Shown here one piece after another: positions 25,265 through 32,240 of a stretch of 64,000 nucleotides of DNA. Numbering within the stretch: the first letter of the stretch is position 1; every line of letters starts with the position of its first letter. The notes under the pieces were generated by a model. That model saw only the letters and a list, made by a program, of their open reading frames with translations, did no database searches and had not been told where the DNA came from. Source of the DNA: Stella humosa (GTDB lineage Bacteria; Pseudomonadota; Alphaproteobacteria; ATCC43930; Allostellaceae); contig NZ_AP019700.1 in NCBI RefSeq assembly GCF_006738645.1, positions 5,128,001 through 5,192,000 of the forward strand, in the 5' to 3' direction. The translations under genes and the position numbers were made by a program.

Positions 25265-26143
25265 ATGACCGCCTCGACCGTAGAAGACACGACCCGCCGG
25301 GAAGCCTCCCGGCGGGTCGGCTTTTCCATTTCGGCCAAGCAGGCCTGGGGACTGCTGTTCGTCGCGCCCTATATGGCGGTGTTCGTCCTCTTCGTGGTCT
25401 TCCCGGTCAGCTACAGCTTCTGGCTGGCGCGCGATCCCCAGCTCTACGTCGAGCTCGCGAAGGATCCGATATTCCTGCGCACTGCGATCAACACGCTGGT
25501 GTTCCTGCTGGTCGCCATCAACGTGAAGATGGTGCTGGCGCTGTTTCTGTCGGGCTTCTTCACCCATCCGCGCTGGTGGGTGAAGATCACCGCAGCACTC
25601 TTCGTGCTGCCCTGGGCGGTGCCATCGATCCCGACGATCCTGTCGATCCGCTTCATGCTCAACCCCGAATGGGGGGTGATCAACCAGCTCATCTTCAAGC
25701 TGACGATGGATGACGGGCCGAACTGGCTGAACGACCCGACGCTGGCGATGGCGCTGTCGATGGTCGTCCACATCTGGAAGTCGCTGCCCTTCTGGACCCT
25801 CATCCTGCTCGCCGGGCGGCTGGCCATCCCGCAAGAGATCTACGAGGCGGCCTCGGTCGACGGCGCCGGCGCCTGGCACCGCTTCCGCTACATCACCTGG
25901 CCGTCGATCAGCATGCTCTACGTCACCTGCACACTGCTCTCGATGCTGTTCACGCTGGGCGATTTCAACAGCGTCTATCTGCTGACAGGCGGTGGTCCGG
26001 CCGACCTGACGCATGTGCTGGCGACGCTGGGAATCCGCTATCTCCGGCTCGACCAGCTCAATATGGCGATGGCGAGCATCGTCTGCGCCATGCCGTTCGT
26101 CCTGCCGCTGGTCTTCTTCATGATGAAGCGCCTCTCCCGATGA
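25265..26143 (+). CDS. ABC sugar transporter permease (MalF/UgpA type)
   Basis: A 292-residue polytopic permease. After a 25-residue cytoplasmic tail come six predicted membrane helices, beginning WGLLFVAPYMAVFVLFVVFP. The cytoplasmic coupling loop EAASVDGAGAWHRFRYITWPSI is the EAA motif that contacts the ATPase. The start at 25265 is the only one that keeps the first helix, although the coding region then contains a strong hairpin at codons 10–18. It ends 47 bp before the second permease, separated by tandem repeats. Confidence 0.92.
   Translation: MTASTVEDTTRREASRRVGFSISAKQAWGLLFVAPYMAVFVLFVVFPVSYSFWLARDPQLYVELAKDPIFLRTAINTLVFLLVAINVKMVLALFLSGFFTHPRWWVKITAALFVLPWAVPSIPTILSIRFMLNPEWGVINQLIFKLTMDDGPNWLNDPTLAMALSMVVHIWKSLPFWTLILLAGRLAIPQEIYEAASVDGAGAWHRFRYITWPSISMLYVTCTLLSMLFTLGDFNSVYLLTGGGPADLTHVLATLGIRYLRLDQLNMAMASIVCAMPFVLPLVFFMMKRLSR
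25291..25325 (+). terminator. terminator-like hairpin inside the first codons of the permease gene
   Basis: GACCCGCCGGGA (25291–25302) pairs perfectly with TCCCGGCGGGTC (25307–25318) around an AGCC loop, followed by GGCTTTTCC. The 12-bp GC-rich stem plus four Ts resembles an intrinsic terminator, placed 67 bp after the solute-binding protein stop codon. It is more likely a partial terminator or RNA stabiliser than a full stop, as the operon continues. Confidence 0.6.
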
Positions 26144-26194
26144 AGGGGATGGCCCGATGAAGGGGATGGCCCGATGAAGGGGATGGCCCGATGA
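26136..26194 (+). repeat. 3.5 tandem copies of a 17-bp unit between the two permease genes
   Basis: Three exact copies of CCCGATGAAGGGGATGG (26136–26152, 26153–26169, 26170–26186) and a partial fourth that supplies the ATG of the next gene. The first copy contains the stop of the upstream permease (CGA TGA). Every unit has AAGGGG and an ATG, so each is a potential ribosome-binding site. Confidence 0.9.
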
Positions 26195-27045
26195 CCCGCG
26201 GCCGCCTGATGCGGAACGTCAGTACGGAAGCCGGGCTGCTGCTGATCGGCATCCCCGTCCTGCTGTGGACGCTGATCCCGCTTTATCACATGTTCCTGTT
26301 CGCCATCTCGCCCAAGGATGCCGCCTTCTCGGGCCAGCTCTGGCCGACCAACCCAACCCTGCGCAATTTCGAGATGGTGTTCGGGCAGAAGCACCATTTC
26401 CTCTATAATTTCTGGCAGCAGATGCTGAACTCGGTGCTGATCTCGGTCGGCACGGCGATCGTCACGCTGGTCGTCGCCACCGCGGCCGCCTTCTCGATCA
26501 GCCGGCTGCGGCTGAAGGGCGGACGGCTGGTGATGAACCTGGCGCTCTTCACCTATTTCATCCCCGCCGCCTTCCTGGCGGTGCCGATGTACAAGACGAT
26601 GGGCATCTACGGCCTGCTCAACAGCGACTGGTCGCTGGTGCTGGCGATGGTCACCGTGGCCTCGCCCTATGCGATCTGGATCCTGCGCCAGGCGTCCGAC
26701 AAGCTGCCGGTCGAACTCGACGAGGCCGCCATCATCGACGGCGCCTCGCCGCTGCAGCTCTTCCGCATGGTCTACCTGCCACTGATGGTGCCGTCATTGA
26801 TCGCGGTCGGCACCTATGCCCTGCTGCTGGCCTGGAACGAGTATCTCTACGCCTTCCTGCTGCTGTCGAAGGACACGGCGATCACCCTGCCGGTGGCGCT
26901 CGGCAACTTCCTGGCAGCCGACGATTCGCCCTGGGAGCTGCTGATGACGGCCGGCTTCATCTATGCCCTGCCGCCGGCGGCGATCTACTACGCCTTCCGC
27001 AAGTACATGTCGTCGGGGCTGACCGCGGGGGCAGTGAAGGGATAG
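26191..27045 (+). CDS. ABC sugar transporter permease (MalG/UgpE type)
   Basis: A 284-residue permease with six predicted membrane helices (first: GLLLIGIPVLLWTLIPLYHMFLF). The EAA coupling motif is DEAAIIDGASPLQLFRMVYLPLM. A ribosome-binding AAGGGG from the third 17-bp repeat lies at 26177–26182. No gene for the ATPase follows, so the importer must borrow a shared MsmK/UgpC-type ATPase encoded elsewhere. Confidence 0.93.
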   Translation: MTRGRLMRNVSTEAGLLLIGIPVLLWTLIPLYHMFLFAISPKDAAFSGQLWPTNPTLRNFEMVFGQKHHFLYNFWQQMLNSVLISVGTAIVTLVVATAAAFSISRLRLKGGRLVMNLALFTYFIPAAFLAVPMYKTMGIYGLLNSDWSLVLAMVTVASPYAIWILRQASDKLPVELDEAAIIDGASPLQLFRMVYLPLMVPSLIAVGTYALLLAWNEYLYAFLLLSKDTAITLPVALGNFLAADDSPWELLMTAGFIYALPPAAIYYAFRKYMSSGLTAGAVKG

Positions 27046-27120
27046 GCCCAGCCGGCAATTGACGTGCCCGTCGACCATGCCCAGATGCGCCAGACCGGTC
27101 ACCGGCGAAAGTGGGGTCCC

Positions 27121-27450
27121 ATGCCGCTTACGTTCGATCTGGTCGAGGCGAAATACATGGACGACTGCGAAGGGCAGCCGGCCGTCAATTTCCGCGCGCA
27201 TGTCGAGGGCACGGCACCGCGCGAACTGGTCTCCTGCCGCATCCAGCACGCCGCACTGGACATGCTGCTGACCCAGGCAGCAGGCATCGGGGTGGGGGAC
27301 GACCAGTCGGCCCTGGAGGCAGCGGCCGAGCAGTTCCGCCCCATCATCCTGGCGATCGCGACCGCCAAGTTCGACTGCGGGGACTGGCTGCTGGACGGCA
27401 GCCGCAAGGTCGTCGTCGTCCGCCTGGACGACGTGTCGACGGCGCGGTGA
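27121..27450 (+). CDS. small DUF1488-like protein
   Basis: A 109-residue soluble protein. The order PLTFDLVEAKYMDD, AVNFRAHVEG, LVSCRIQHAALDML and a C-terminal KVVVVRLDDV resembles DUF1488 proteins, a small alpha/beta family of unknown role common in Proteobacteria; the match is from memory and moderate. The ATG at 27121 is preferred to the GTG 57 bp upstream, as homology-like sequence begins at MPLTF. A hairpin follows the stop, so transcription ends here. Confidence 0.55.
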   Translation: MPLTFDLVEAKYMDDCEGQPAVNFRAHVEGTAPRELVSCRIQHAALDMLLTQAAGIGVGDDQSALEAAAEQFRPIILAIATAKFDCGDWLLDGSRKVVVVRLDDVSTAR

Positions 27451-27458
27451 ACGAAGAG

Positions 27459-27484
27459 AAGGCCGCGGATCGCTCCGCGGCCTT
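27459..27484. terminator. hairpin terminator, possibly bidirectional
   Basis: AAGGCCGCGGA (27459–27469) and TCCGCGGCCTT (27474–27484) form a perfect 11-bp stem with a 4-base loop, 9 bp after the stop of the DUF1488-like gene and facing the convergent small repeat-protein gene. The A/T ends of the stem serve both directions. Confidence 0.65.
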
Positions 27485-27575
27485 AGTCGCCTCTGTCGGT
27501 GGGGGCGGCCGGCCCGAGCGGCCGGGGGGAACCGCTCGGTGGCGAGGGGGAGCGCCTGGTGCCGGCCGTAGAACC

Positions 27576-27839
27576 TTAGCGGCCGAGCTTCTGGTCGGCG
27601 TCGACCGACTGGCCGAACTTGCCGTCGTCGAGGTTGCGGCCGTACTTGCCCTCGTCCGCGTTGCGGCCGTACTTGCCTTCGTCGGCGTTGGCGCCGAACT
27701 TGCCCTCGTCGAGCAACTGGCCGTACTTGCCGTCATCCTGGTTCATGCCGAACTTGCCAGCATCGAGCGACAGGGGGGAAGCGACGGCACCGAAGGCGAT
27801 CAGGGAAGCGATGGCAGCGGCGGAAATGAGCTTGGTCAT
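27576..27839 (-). CDS. small secreted protein with six nonapeptide repeats
   Basis: An 87-residue protein with an excellent AGGAGG ribosome-binding site and a signal peptide (TKLISAAAIASLIAFGAVAS). The mature part is almost entirely six exact 9-residue units of the form G-K-[FY]-G-x-x-x-D-[DE] (GKFGMNQDD, GKYGQLLDE, GKFGANADE, GKYGRNADE, GKYGRNLDD, GKFGQSVDA). The period and the Gly1/Gly4/Asn6 positions resemble RTX-type calcium-binding nonapeptides, but the second Gly is Lys and the hydrophobic position is Asp, so it is not a standard RTX repeat. I do not recognise the family. A periplasmic or secreted metal- or surface-binding peptide is conceivable. Confidence 0.75.
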   Translation of the reverse strand: MTKLISAAAIASLIAFGAVASPLSLDAGKFGMNQDDGKYGQLLDEGKFGANADEGKYGRNADEGKYGRNLDDGKFGQSVDADQKLGR

Positions 27840-28000
27840 GGGAACCTCCTGGTCAATTTGGCTGGGCGACCCGGTCCATCCCCGCGCCGTCCTCATGACC
27901 AGAAGGTAGTCCCCGACCCGCGCCTGGGCGAATCACGCTCGCTCACTCCACGGTGACCGGCTGATGACCGTTCCGTGATCGCCCGGCCACCGCCCGCGGG

Positions 28001-28534
28001 CTATGCCTGCTTGTGGATCGGGTCGACCCAGAGCACCTGCTCGGGCTTCTCGATCGGCTCGATGTCGAGGTTGACGACCACCGCCTCGTTGTCGCTGCGC
28101 ACCAGCACGCATTCCAGCGTCTCGTCGGACGACGCGTTGATCTCCTGATGGGGGACGTAGGGCGGCACGAAGATGAAGTCGCCCGGGCCGGCCTCGGCCA
28201 CATATTCCAGGCGCGCGCCCCAGCGCATGCGCGCCCGGCCCTTGACGATGTAGATGACGCTTTCGAGCGCGCCATGATGGTGCACCCCGGTCTTGGCGTC
28301 GGGGAAGATCTTCACCGTGCCGGCCCAGATCTTCTGCGCGCCCACGCGCGCCAGGTTGATCGCCGCCTCGCGGTGCATGCCGGGCGTCTGGGCCGTGTTC
28401 GGGTCCAGCTTGTCGCCCGGGATGACCTTCACCCCATGCTCCTTCCAGTCGACATAGACGTCGGGATCGGCATGGGGATGGGCGTGAGCATGATCGTGGT
28501 CGTGGTCGTGGTCGTGGTGATGGTCGTGCGTCAT
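28001..28534 (-). CDS. cupin domain protein with His/Asp-rich N-terminus
   Basis: A 177-residue cupin. The barrel carries metal-ligand motifs TGVHHHGALESVIYIVKG (cupin 1, two His plus Glu) and AGPGDFIFVPPYVPHQEIN (cupin 2, His). Before the barrel, residues 3–23 alternate His and Asp (HDHHHDHDHDHDHAHAHPH), a metal-binding tail like those on nickel, zinc or copper chaperones. The rest resembles proteins annotated as cupins of unknown substrate. It stands alone between divergent genes. Confidence 0.87.
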   Translation of the reverse strand: MTHDHHHDHDHDHDHAHAHPHADPDVYVDWKEHGVKVIPGDKLDPNTAQTPGMHREAAINLARVGAQKIWAGTVKIFPDAKTGVHHHGALESVIYIVKGRARMRWGARLEYVAEAGPGDFIFVPPYVPHQEINASSDETLECVLVRSDNEAVVVNLDIEPIEKPEQVLWVDPIHKQA

Positions 28535-28642
28535 GGCGGGCGATCTCCTGGTGTGCTTCCTATGTGCGCCAGCCGCGCCCGCCGTTCAACAGTCGGACGG
28601 CATGCAGCGCATCATCCACCGCCCGACCCGAGGAACGACCCG

Positions 28643-29122
28643 ATGCCGGCCATCGCCATCCGCACCGCCACCGTGGCCGACGTGCCCACGCTCATGCGCC
28701 TCGTCCGCGCGCTGGCCGCCTACGAGAACCTGGAATCCGCCGTCGTCTCGTCCGAGGAGGACCTGCGCCGCGACGGCTTCGGCCCGCACCCGGCCTTCGA
28801 GGCCCGCATCGCCTCGCTCGACGGCGTCGATGTCGGCTTCACGCTGTTCTATCCCGGCTATTCGACCTTCTCGGGCCGGCGCAGCCTGTTCCTGGAGGAC
28901 CTGTTCGTCGACGAGGCCGCGCGCGGCCACGGGCTGGGTCGCCGCCTGCTGGCGGACCTGGCGCGGATCGCCGACGAACGCGGCTGGACGGCGATCACGC
29001 TCCACGTGCTGGACTGGAACCCGACCCGCGCGTTCTACGAGCATCTGGGATTCCGTGCCCATGGCCAGTGGCTGCTGTATTCGCTGAGCGGCTGGTCGTT
29101 CGACCGACTGGCCGCCGAATAG
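28643..29122 (+). CDS. GNAT family N-acetyltransferase
   Basis: A 159-residue GNAT enzyme. The acetyl-CoA loop is EDLFVDEAARGHGLGRRLL (~93–111, R-G-x-G-L/G pattern), followed by VLDWNPTRAFYEHLGFR. The N-terminus AIRTATVADVPTLMRLVRALA and FLEDLFV core place it near the Rv/diamine (SAT-like) acetyltransferases. The start ATG at 28643 gives the usual beginning, although an open frame extends far upstream antisense to the cupin gene. The acceptor substrate is unknown. Confidence 0.92.
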   Translation: MPAIAIRTATVADVPTLMRLVRALAAYENLESAVVSSEEDLRRDGFGPHPAFEARIASLDGVDVGFTLFYPGYSTFSGRRSLFLEDLFVDEAARGHGLGRRLLADLARIADERGWTAITLHVLDWNPTRAFYEHLGFRAHGQWLLYSLSGWSFDRLAAE

Positions 29123-29155
29123 CCGGCCGGCCGGCCATTCAGTTGCATCGGTCGT

Positions 29156-29668
29156 TCAGTTGCATTGGCCGATCGAGCCTTCCGCGCACACGCGCTTGCC
29201 GTCCGTCCAGGTGGCACCGGACAGGTTGGCCTGGGCGAAATCGGTCCCGCGCACCGTGGCCCCGGACAGGTCGGCCCCACGCAGGACCGCGCTGAAGAAG
29301 CGCGCGCGCGACAGGTCGGCCCGCGCCAGGACCGCCTGGGTCAGGTCGGCATTGGTGAAGTCGGCCTCGGTCAGGCGCGCCTCGTCCAGGCGTGCGCGGG
29401 CCAGCCTGGCCGACAGGAACTTCGCCCGCGAGGCATCGGCCCGGCGCAGGTCGGCTCCGGTCATCACGGCGCGCGAGAAGGTGGCGTCGCGCAGCGAGCC
29501 GCCGGACAGGTCGTGGCCGGCCAGTTCCGCCCCGTCCTGGTAGCAGCGGCGCCAGTCGACCCCCGGGCCCGCCGGATCGTTGCAGCCGGCCAGGGCCGCC
29601 GGTGTCGGTGTCAGGAACAGCGCGGCCAGGACGGCCGCGGCGAACCGCCCGCGCCGGTCATGCCGCAC
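29156..29668 (-). CDS. pentapeptide-repeat lipoprotein
   Basis: A 170-residue protein with a GTG start at 29668 (TGGAGC upstream) overlapping the end of the thioesterase gene by 11 bp. A signal sequence ends in LAGC (lipobox), so it is probably a lipoprotein. The mature part is a run of A(D/N)Lxx pentapeptides (ADLRRADASRAKFLSARLAR, ADFTNADLTQAVLARADLSR) that fold into a right-handed beta-helix. Soluble relatives include DNA mimics such as Qnr/MfpA, but export argues against that role here. Translational coupling to the thioesterase is likely, though no functional link is evident. Confidence 0.85.
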   Translation of the reverse strand: MRHDRRGRFAAAVLAALFLTPTPAALAGCNDPAGPGVDWRRCYQDGAELAGHDLSGGSLRDATFSRAVMTGADLRRADASRAKFLSARLARARLDEARLTEADFTNADLTQAVLARADLSRARFFSAVLRGADLSGATVRGTDFAQANLSGATWTDGKRVCAEGSIGQCN

Positions 29669-30161
29669 GCCGACGCTCCATGCCGATCGAGCGCCCGGCC
29701 TGGGGCGGCCGGGGCACCGCGCGGTGCTGCTCGGCCATCGCCGAAAGGGATGCCATCGCCGCGCCCGGCCAGGCGACGGAGCGCCGCACCGCAAGGTCGA
29801 CATGCACCGCCATGATCTCGTTGGTGGCTGAGAGGAACCCCTTCTCGGCATGGAACATCGCGTGGAAATAGTGCAGCCGCTTGGCATCCAGCCCCAGGAT
29901 GTGGGTATGGATGCGGAACGGCTCGCCCTCCAGCAGCTCGCGCTCGTAGGTGAGGTGGGTTTCCAGCACGAAGAACCCGCAATTGCTGCTGCGGGTGTAG
30001 GTCGAGCCGATCCCGTGGCGATGCAGCAGCGTGTCCGTTCCCTGGTCGAAGGCGAGCAGGTAGTAGGCGAGGTTCATGTGCCCGTTGACGTCGATCCATT
30101 CCGGCTTCACCCGGCCGGCATGTTCGGCGAAGAGGCGTTCATCGTTGAGCGTATCCGACAT
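29658..30161 (-). CDS. 4HBT-type acyl-CoA thioesterase
   Basis: A 167-residue hotdog-fold enzyme. VKPEWIDVNGHMNLAYYLLAFDQGTD is the active-site region (Asp, then HMN) of the 4-hydroxybenzoyl-CoA thioesterase group, and THLTYERELLEGEPFRIHTHILGLD the second strand pair. The sequence is closest in feel to the betainyl-CoA/carnitine-associated thioesterases of alphaproteobacteria, but no carnitine gene is nearby. The start at 30161 (SDTLNDERLF) is preceded by GGAGG-like purines. The C-terminal ~20 residues (PPQAGRSIGMERRRAA) are a basic tail. Confidence 0.85.
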   Translation of the reverse strand: MSDTLNDERLFAEHAGRVKPEWIDVNGHMNLAYYLLAFDQGTDTLLHRHGIGSTYTRSSNCGFFVLETHLTYERELLEGEPFRIHTHILGLDAKRLHYFHAMFHAEKGFLSATNEIMAVHVDLAVRRSVAWPGAAMASLSAMAEQHRAVPRPPQAGRSIGMERRRAA

Positions 30162-30248
30162 GGTGGAGGAAGATAGTCGATCGCAGGCGATCCTCAAACC
30201 ATCGTCCCCCTTCCGCCATCCTCCCCACTTTCGGACCGGACCCCGCCG

Positions 30249-31181
30249 ATGCTGCTGAACTGGCTGGCCTATCTCGGCCGCAATGGCACGAAGGTGCTGG
30301 CGGTGGGCATCCTGGTCGGCCTGGCCCTGCCGGACCTGGCCCGCAGCCTGAAGCCGTGGCTGCCGGTGGCGGTCGCCATGACCATGGTGGGCTCGATGCT
30401 GCGGCTGGAATGGCCGGAGATCGCGCGCCAGATCCGCGCCTGGCCACAGGTGGCGCTGACGGCCGCCTGGCTGATGCTGGCGGCCCCGGTCCTGGTGGCG
30501 GTCGTGGCGACGGCGCTGCCGCTGCCGCCCGGCCTGGTGACGGCGATGGTGCTGTCGGCGGCCGGGCCCTGCATCATGTCCGCCCCGGCCATCTGCCTGC
30601 TGCTGGGCCTGGATGGGGCGTTGGCGCTGGTCGCGATGGTCATCGCCCACCTGCTGGCGCCGCTGACGGTGCCGCCGCTGGCGCTGGGCCTGGTCGGCGT
30701 CACGCTCGACATCGGCATGGTGGAACTGACCTTGCGCCTGGCCGGCTTCGTGCTGGGTGCCGCGGCAGTGGCAGAGCTGATCCGGCGGCTGGCCGGCCGC
30801 CAGCGCATGCGCGACCACGGCGACGCGGTCAACGGCTTCAACATGCTGGTCCTGGTGGTCTTCGCCATCGCGATCATGGATGGGGTGACGGCGGCCGCCC
30901 TGGCCGATCCCGGGTTGGTGTTGGTCTATCTGGCCGCCGCCCTGGTCTTCAACGCCGCTCTCCAGGCGGCGGGCTGGCTCGCCTTTCGCCGGGCGGGCGC
31001 ACCCGCCGCGCTGGCGGTCGGCTTCATGACCGGCAATCGCAACATGGGGCTGATGTGGGCCGCCCTGGGTGCCGACACGGCAATCGGCATCACGCTCTAC
31101 TTCGCCGTGGCGCAGTTGCCGATGTACCTGTTCCCGGCAATCCAGGCGCCGCTCTATCACCGCTGGACCCGCGGGGCTTAG
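30249..31181 (+). CDS. BASS-like (bile acid:sodium symporter superfamily) transporter
   Basis: A 310-residue membrane protein with about nine to ten hydrophobic helices in an inverted-repeat arrangement. SAAGPCIMSAPAICLLLGLDGALAL and the GFMTGNRNMGLMWAAL stretch match the unwound, ion-binding segments of BASS proteins (the latter like FGNRNLG). Substrates in this superfamily include organic anions and steroids; none can be predicted here. A terminator follows one base after the stop codon. The start ATG at 30249 is divergent from the thioesterase gene. Confidence 0.8.
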   Translation: MLLNWLAYLGRNGTKVLAVGILVGLALPDLARSLKPWLPVAVAMTMVGSMLRLEWPEIARQIRAWPQVALTAAWLMLAAPVLVAVVATALPLPPGLVTAMVLSAAGPCIMSAPAICLLLGLDGALALVAMVIAHLLAPLTVPPLALGLVGVTLDIGMVELTLRLAGFVLGAAAVAELIRRLAGRQRMRDHGDAVNGFNMLVLVVFAIAIMDGVTAAALADPGLVLVYLAAALVFNAALQAAGWLAFRRAGAPAALAVGFMTGNRNMGLMWAALGADTAIGITLYFAVAQLPMYLFPAIQAPLYHRWTRGA

Positions 31182-31214
31182 CCGGGGCGCCCCGCGGGGC
31201 ACCCCGGCCGTTTT
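31182..31214 (+). terminator. intrinsic terminator after the BASS-like gene
   Basis: CCGGGGCGCCCC (31182–31193) pairs with GGGGCACCCCGG (31196–31207) with one C/A mismatch, followed shortly by TTTT (31211–31214). It begins immediately after the stop codon. Confidence 0.7.
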
Positions 31215-31274
31215 CCCCACTATCCCCGCATTCTGGGGATAACTCTGCGGATAAGCACCCTCGCCTGTGGATAA
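31211..31274. other. cluster of DnaA-box-like 9-mers
   Basis: On the minus strand TTATCCACA (perfect consensus) lies at 31266–31274, TTATCCGCA at 31246–31254 and TTATCCCCA at 31234–31242, each one mismatch or less from TTATCCACA. Weaker relatives are TTTTCCCCA (31211–31219) and CTATCCCCG (31220–31228) on the plus strand. The three good boxes share orientation and are spaced 12 and 20 bp apart. The gap between genes is only 112 bp, and no clear AT-rich unwinding element is visible. Confidence 0.55.
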
Positions 31275-31293
31275 GGCGGGTGAACAACCCCCC

Positions 31294-31635
31294 TCAAGCC
31301 GTTACGCCGAAACGCTTCTCGGATACGAGGACAACTTCCACACCGACGATCTGGCGCATGCAGCGGGCCACGTAGTCGGCGAGATCGCGGTCCATCCCCT
31401 CCATCTGCACGTCAATCGACAGTTCATCGCCGTCCGCCCCCTGGGTACGGGCGACGAAGGCGGACGGGACCAGGTCGCGCTTGGCGAACAGCTCCAGCAC
31501 GCGCGGCATCAGGCCGGGCGAGCTGCGGCCGTTCAGGGAAAAGCAGGCGGTGGGGAGGCGCGCGGCGGAGACGGTCTCCGACCGATGGGCGGTCAGATGC
31601 TGGGAATCGAACCGCTGGGAATCGGGGCGTTGCAT
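31294..31635 (-). CDS. small ACT-domain protein (IlvM/IlvN-like)
   Basis: A 113-residue protein whose core ACFSLNGRSSPGLMPRVLELFAKRDLVP and ELSIDVQMEGMDRDLADYVARCMRQIVGVEVV is an ACT fold, with the N-G-R-S-S-P-G-L-M loop where ligands usually bind. The layout is like the small regulatory subunit of acetolactate synthase (IlvM), but no catalytic subunit is adjacent. It could also be a free amino-acid sensor. About 30 N-terminal residues precede the domain and look disordered. AGAAGG precedes the ATG. The gene reads towards the DnaA-box cluster. Confidence 0.75.
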   Translation of the reverse strand: MQRPDSQRFDSQHLTAHRSETVSAARLPTACFSLNGRSSPGLMPRVLELFAKRDLVPSAFVARTQGADGDELSIDVQMEGMDRDLADYVARCMRQIVGVEVVLVSEKRFGVTA

Positions 31636-31805
31636 GACGGCAGCCTTCTCGAAAACGAATAGACGAACGACGTGGCCCGGCTCTCAAAGAGAACCGGGTC
31701 CGTAATTCGCCCACCGATCCGAAGCTGCGCGTGGAACACCATGCCGACAAAATAAGCCCGCCCCCCGTTCCGGTCAATGCGGCCGACCGTGCTAGGATCG
31801 AATGC

Positions 31806-32240
31806 ATGCTGCGTCGCCTTGTGCTTCTCTTCCTCCTGGCCATCCTGGTCCCGCTGTCGGCCGCCGCGGGCGAGGCCCAGTGGCGGTCGTTCGCCGGTCG
31901 CCTCGGCATCGCCGATGTCGACGGGCTGGTCGAGACGCTGGCCCATCTCGACCGCACCGGCCGCCTGCCGCCCCGCTATGCCACCAAGGCGGAGGCCCGG
32001 CGCCTGGGCTGGGAGCCGGGGCGGGACCTGTGGGCGGTGGCCCCGGGACGCGTAATCGGCGGCGACGTGTTCGGCAATCGCGAGCGGCGCCTGCCGCCGC
32101 AGGCCCGCGACGCCTATCGCGAAGCCGACCTCGACTATCGCGGCGGTCGCCGCAACGCCCGCCGGCTGGTCTTCGACCGGGATGGCGGACGCTGGGTGAC
32201 GATCGACCATTACGAAAGCTTCCACCGGGTGCCCCAGTGA
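31806..32240 (+). CDS. secreted barnase-type ribonuclease
   Basis: A 144-residue protein with a signal peptide (LRRLVLLFLLAILVPLSAAA). The mature enzyme matches the barnase/binase family: YATKAEARRLGWEPG, GGDVFGNRE, then the catalytic set Glu106 in YREADLDY (barnase Glu73), Arg116 and Arg120 (Arg83 and Arg87), and His135 in TIDHYESFH (His102). It should cleave RNA after purines outside the cell. The start at 31806 is chosen for the signal peptide. Its stop overlaps the start of the barstar gene, so enzyme and inhibitor are translated together. Confidence 0.92.
   Translation: MLRRLVLLFLLAILVPLSAAAGEAQWRSFAGRLGIADVDGLVETLAHLDRTGRLPPRYATKAEARRLGWEPGRDLWAVAPGRVIGGDVFGNRERRLPPQARDAYREADLDYRGGRRNARRLVFDRDGGRWVTIDHYESFHRVPQ

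Noticed and set aside
28480-28533. Microsatellite-like GTGGTC repeat
   Set aside because: It is the antisense of His/Asp codons in the start of the cupin gene, explained by the protein sequence.
31182-31293. Complete replication origin
   Set aside because: DnaA-like boxes are present, but there is no AT-rich unwinding region, the gap is only 112 bp, and the usual origin-flanking genes are absent; kept only as a box cluster.
31676-31698. Hairpin CCCGG-TCTC/GAGA-CCGGG upstream of the ACT-domain gene as an amino-acid attenuator
   Set aside because: The short open frame nearby (MVFHAQLRIGGRIT…) is not rich in any regulatory amino acid, there is no alternative pairing or T-run, and the stem has a mismatch.
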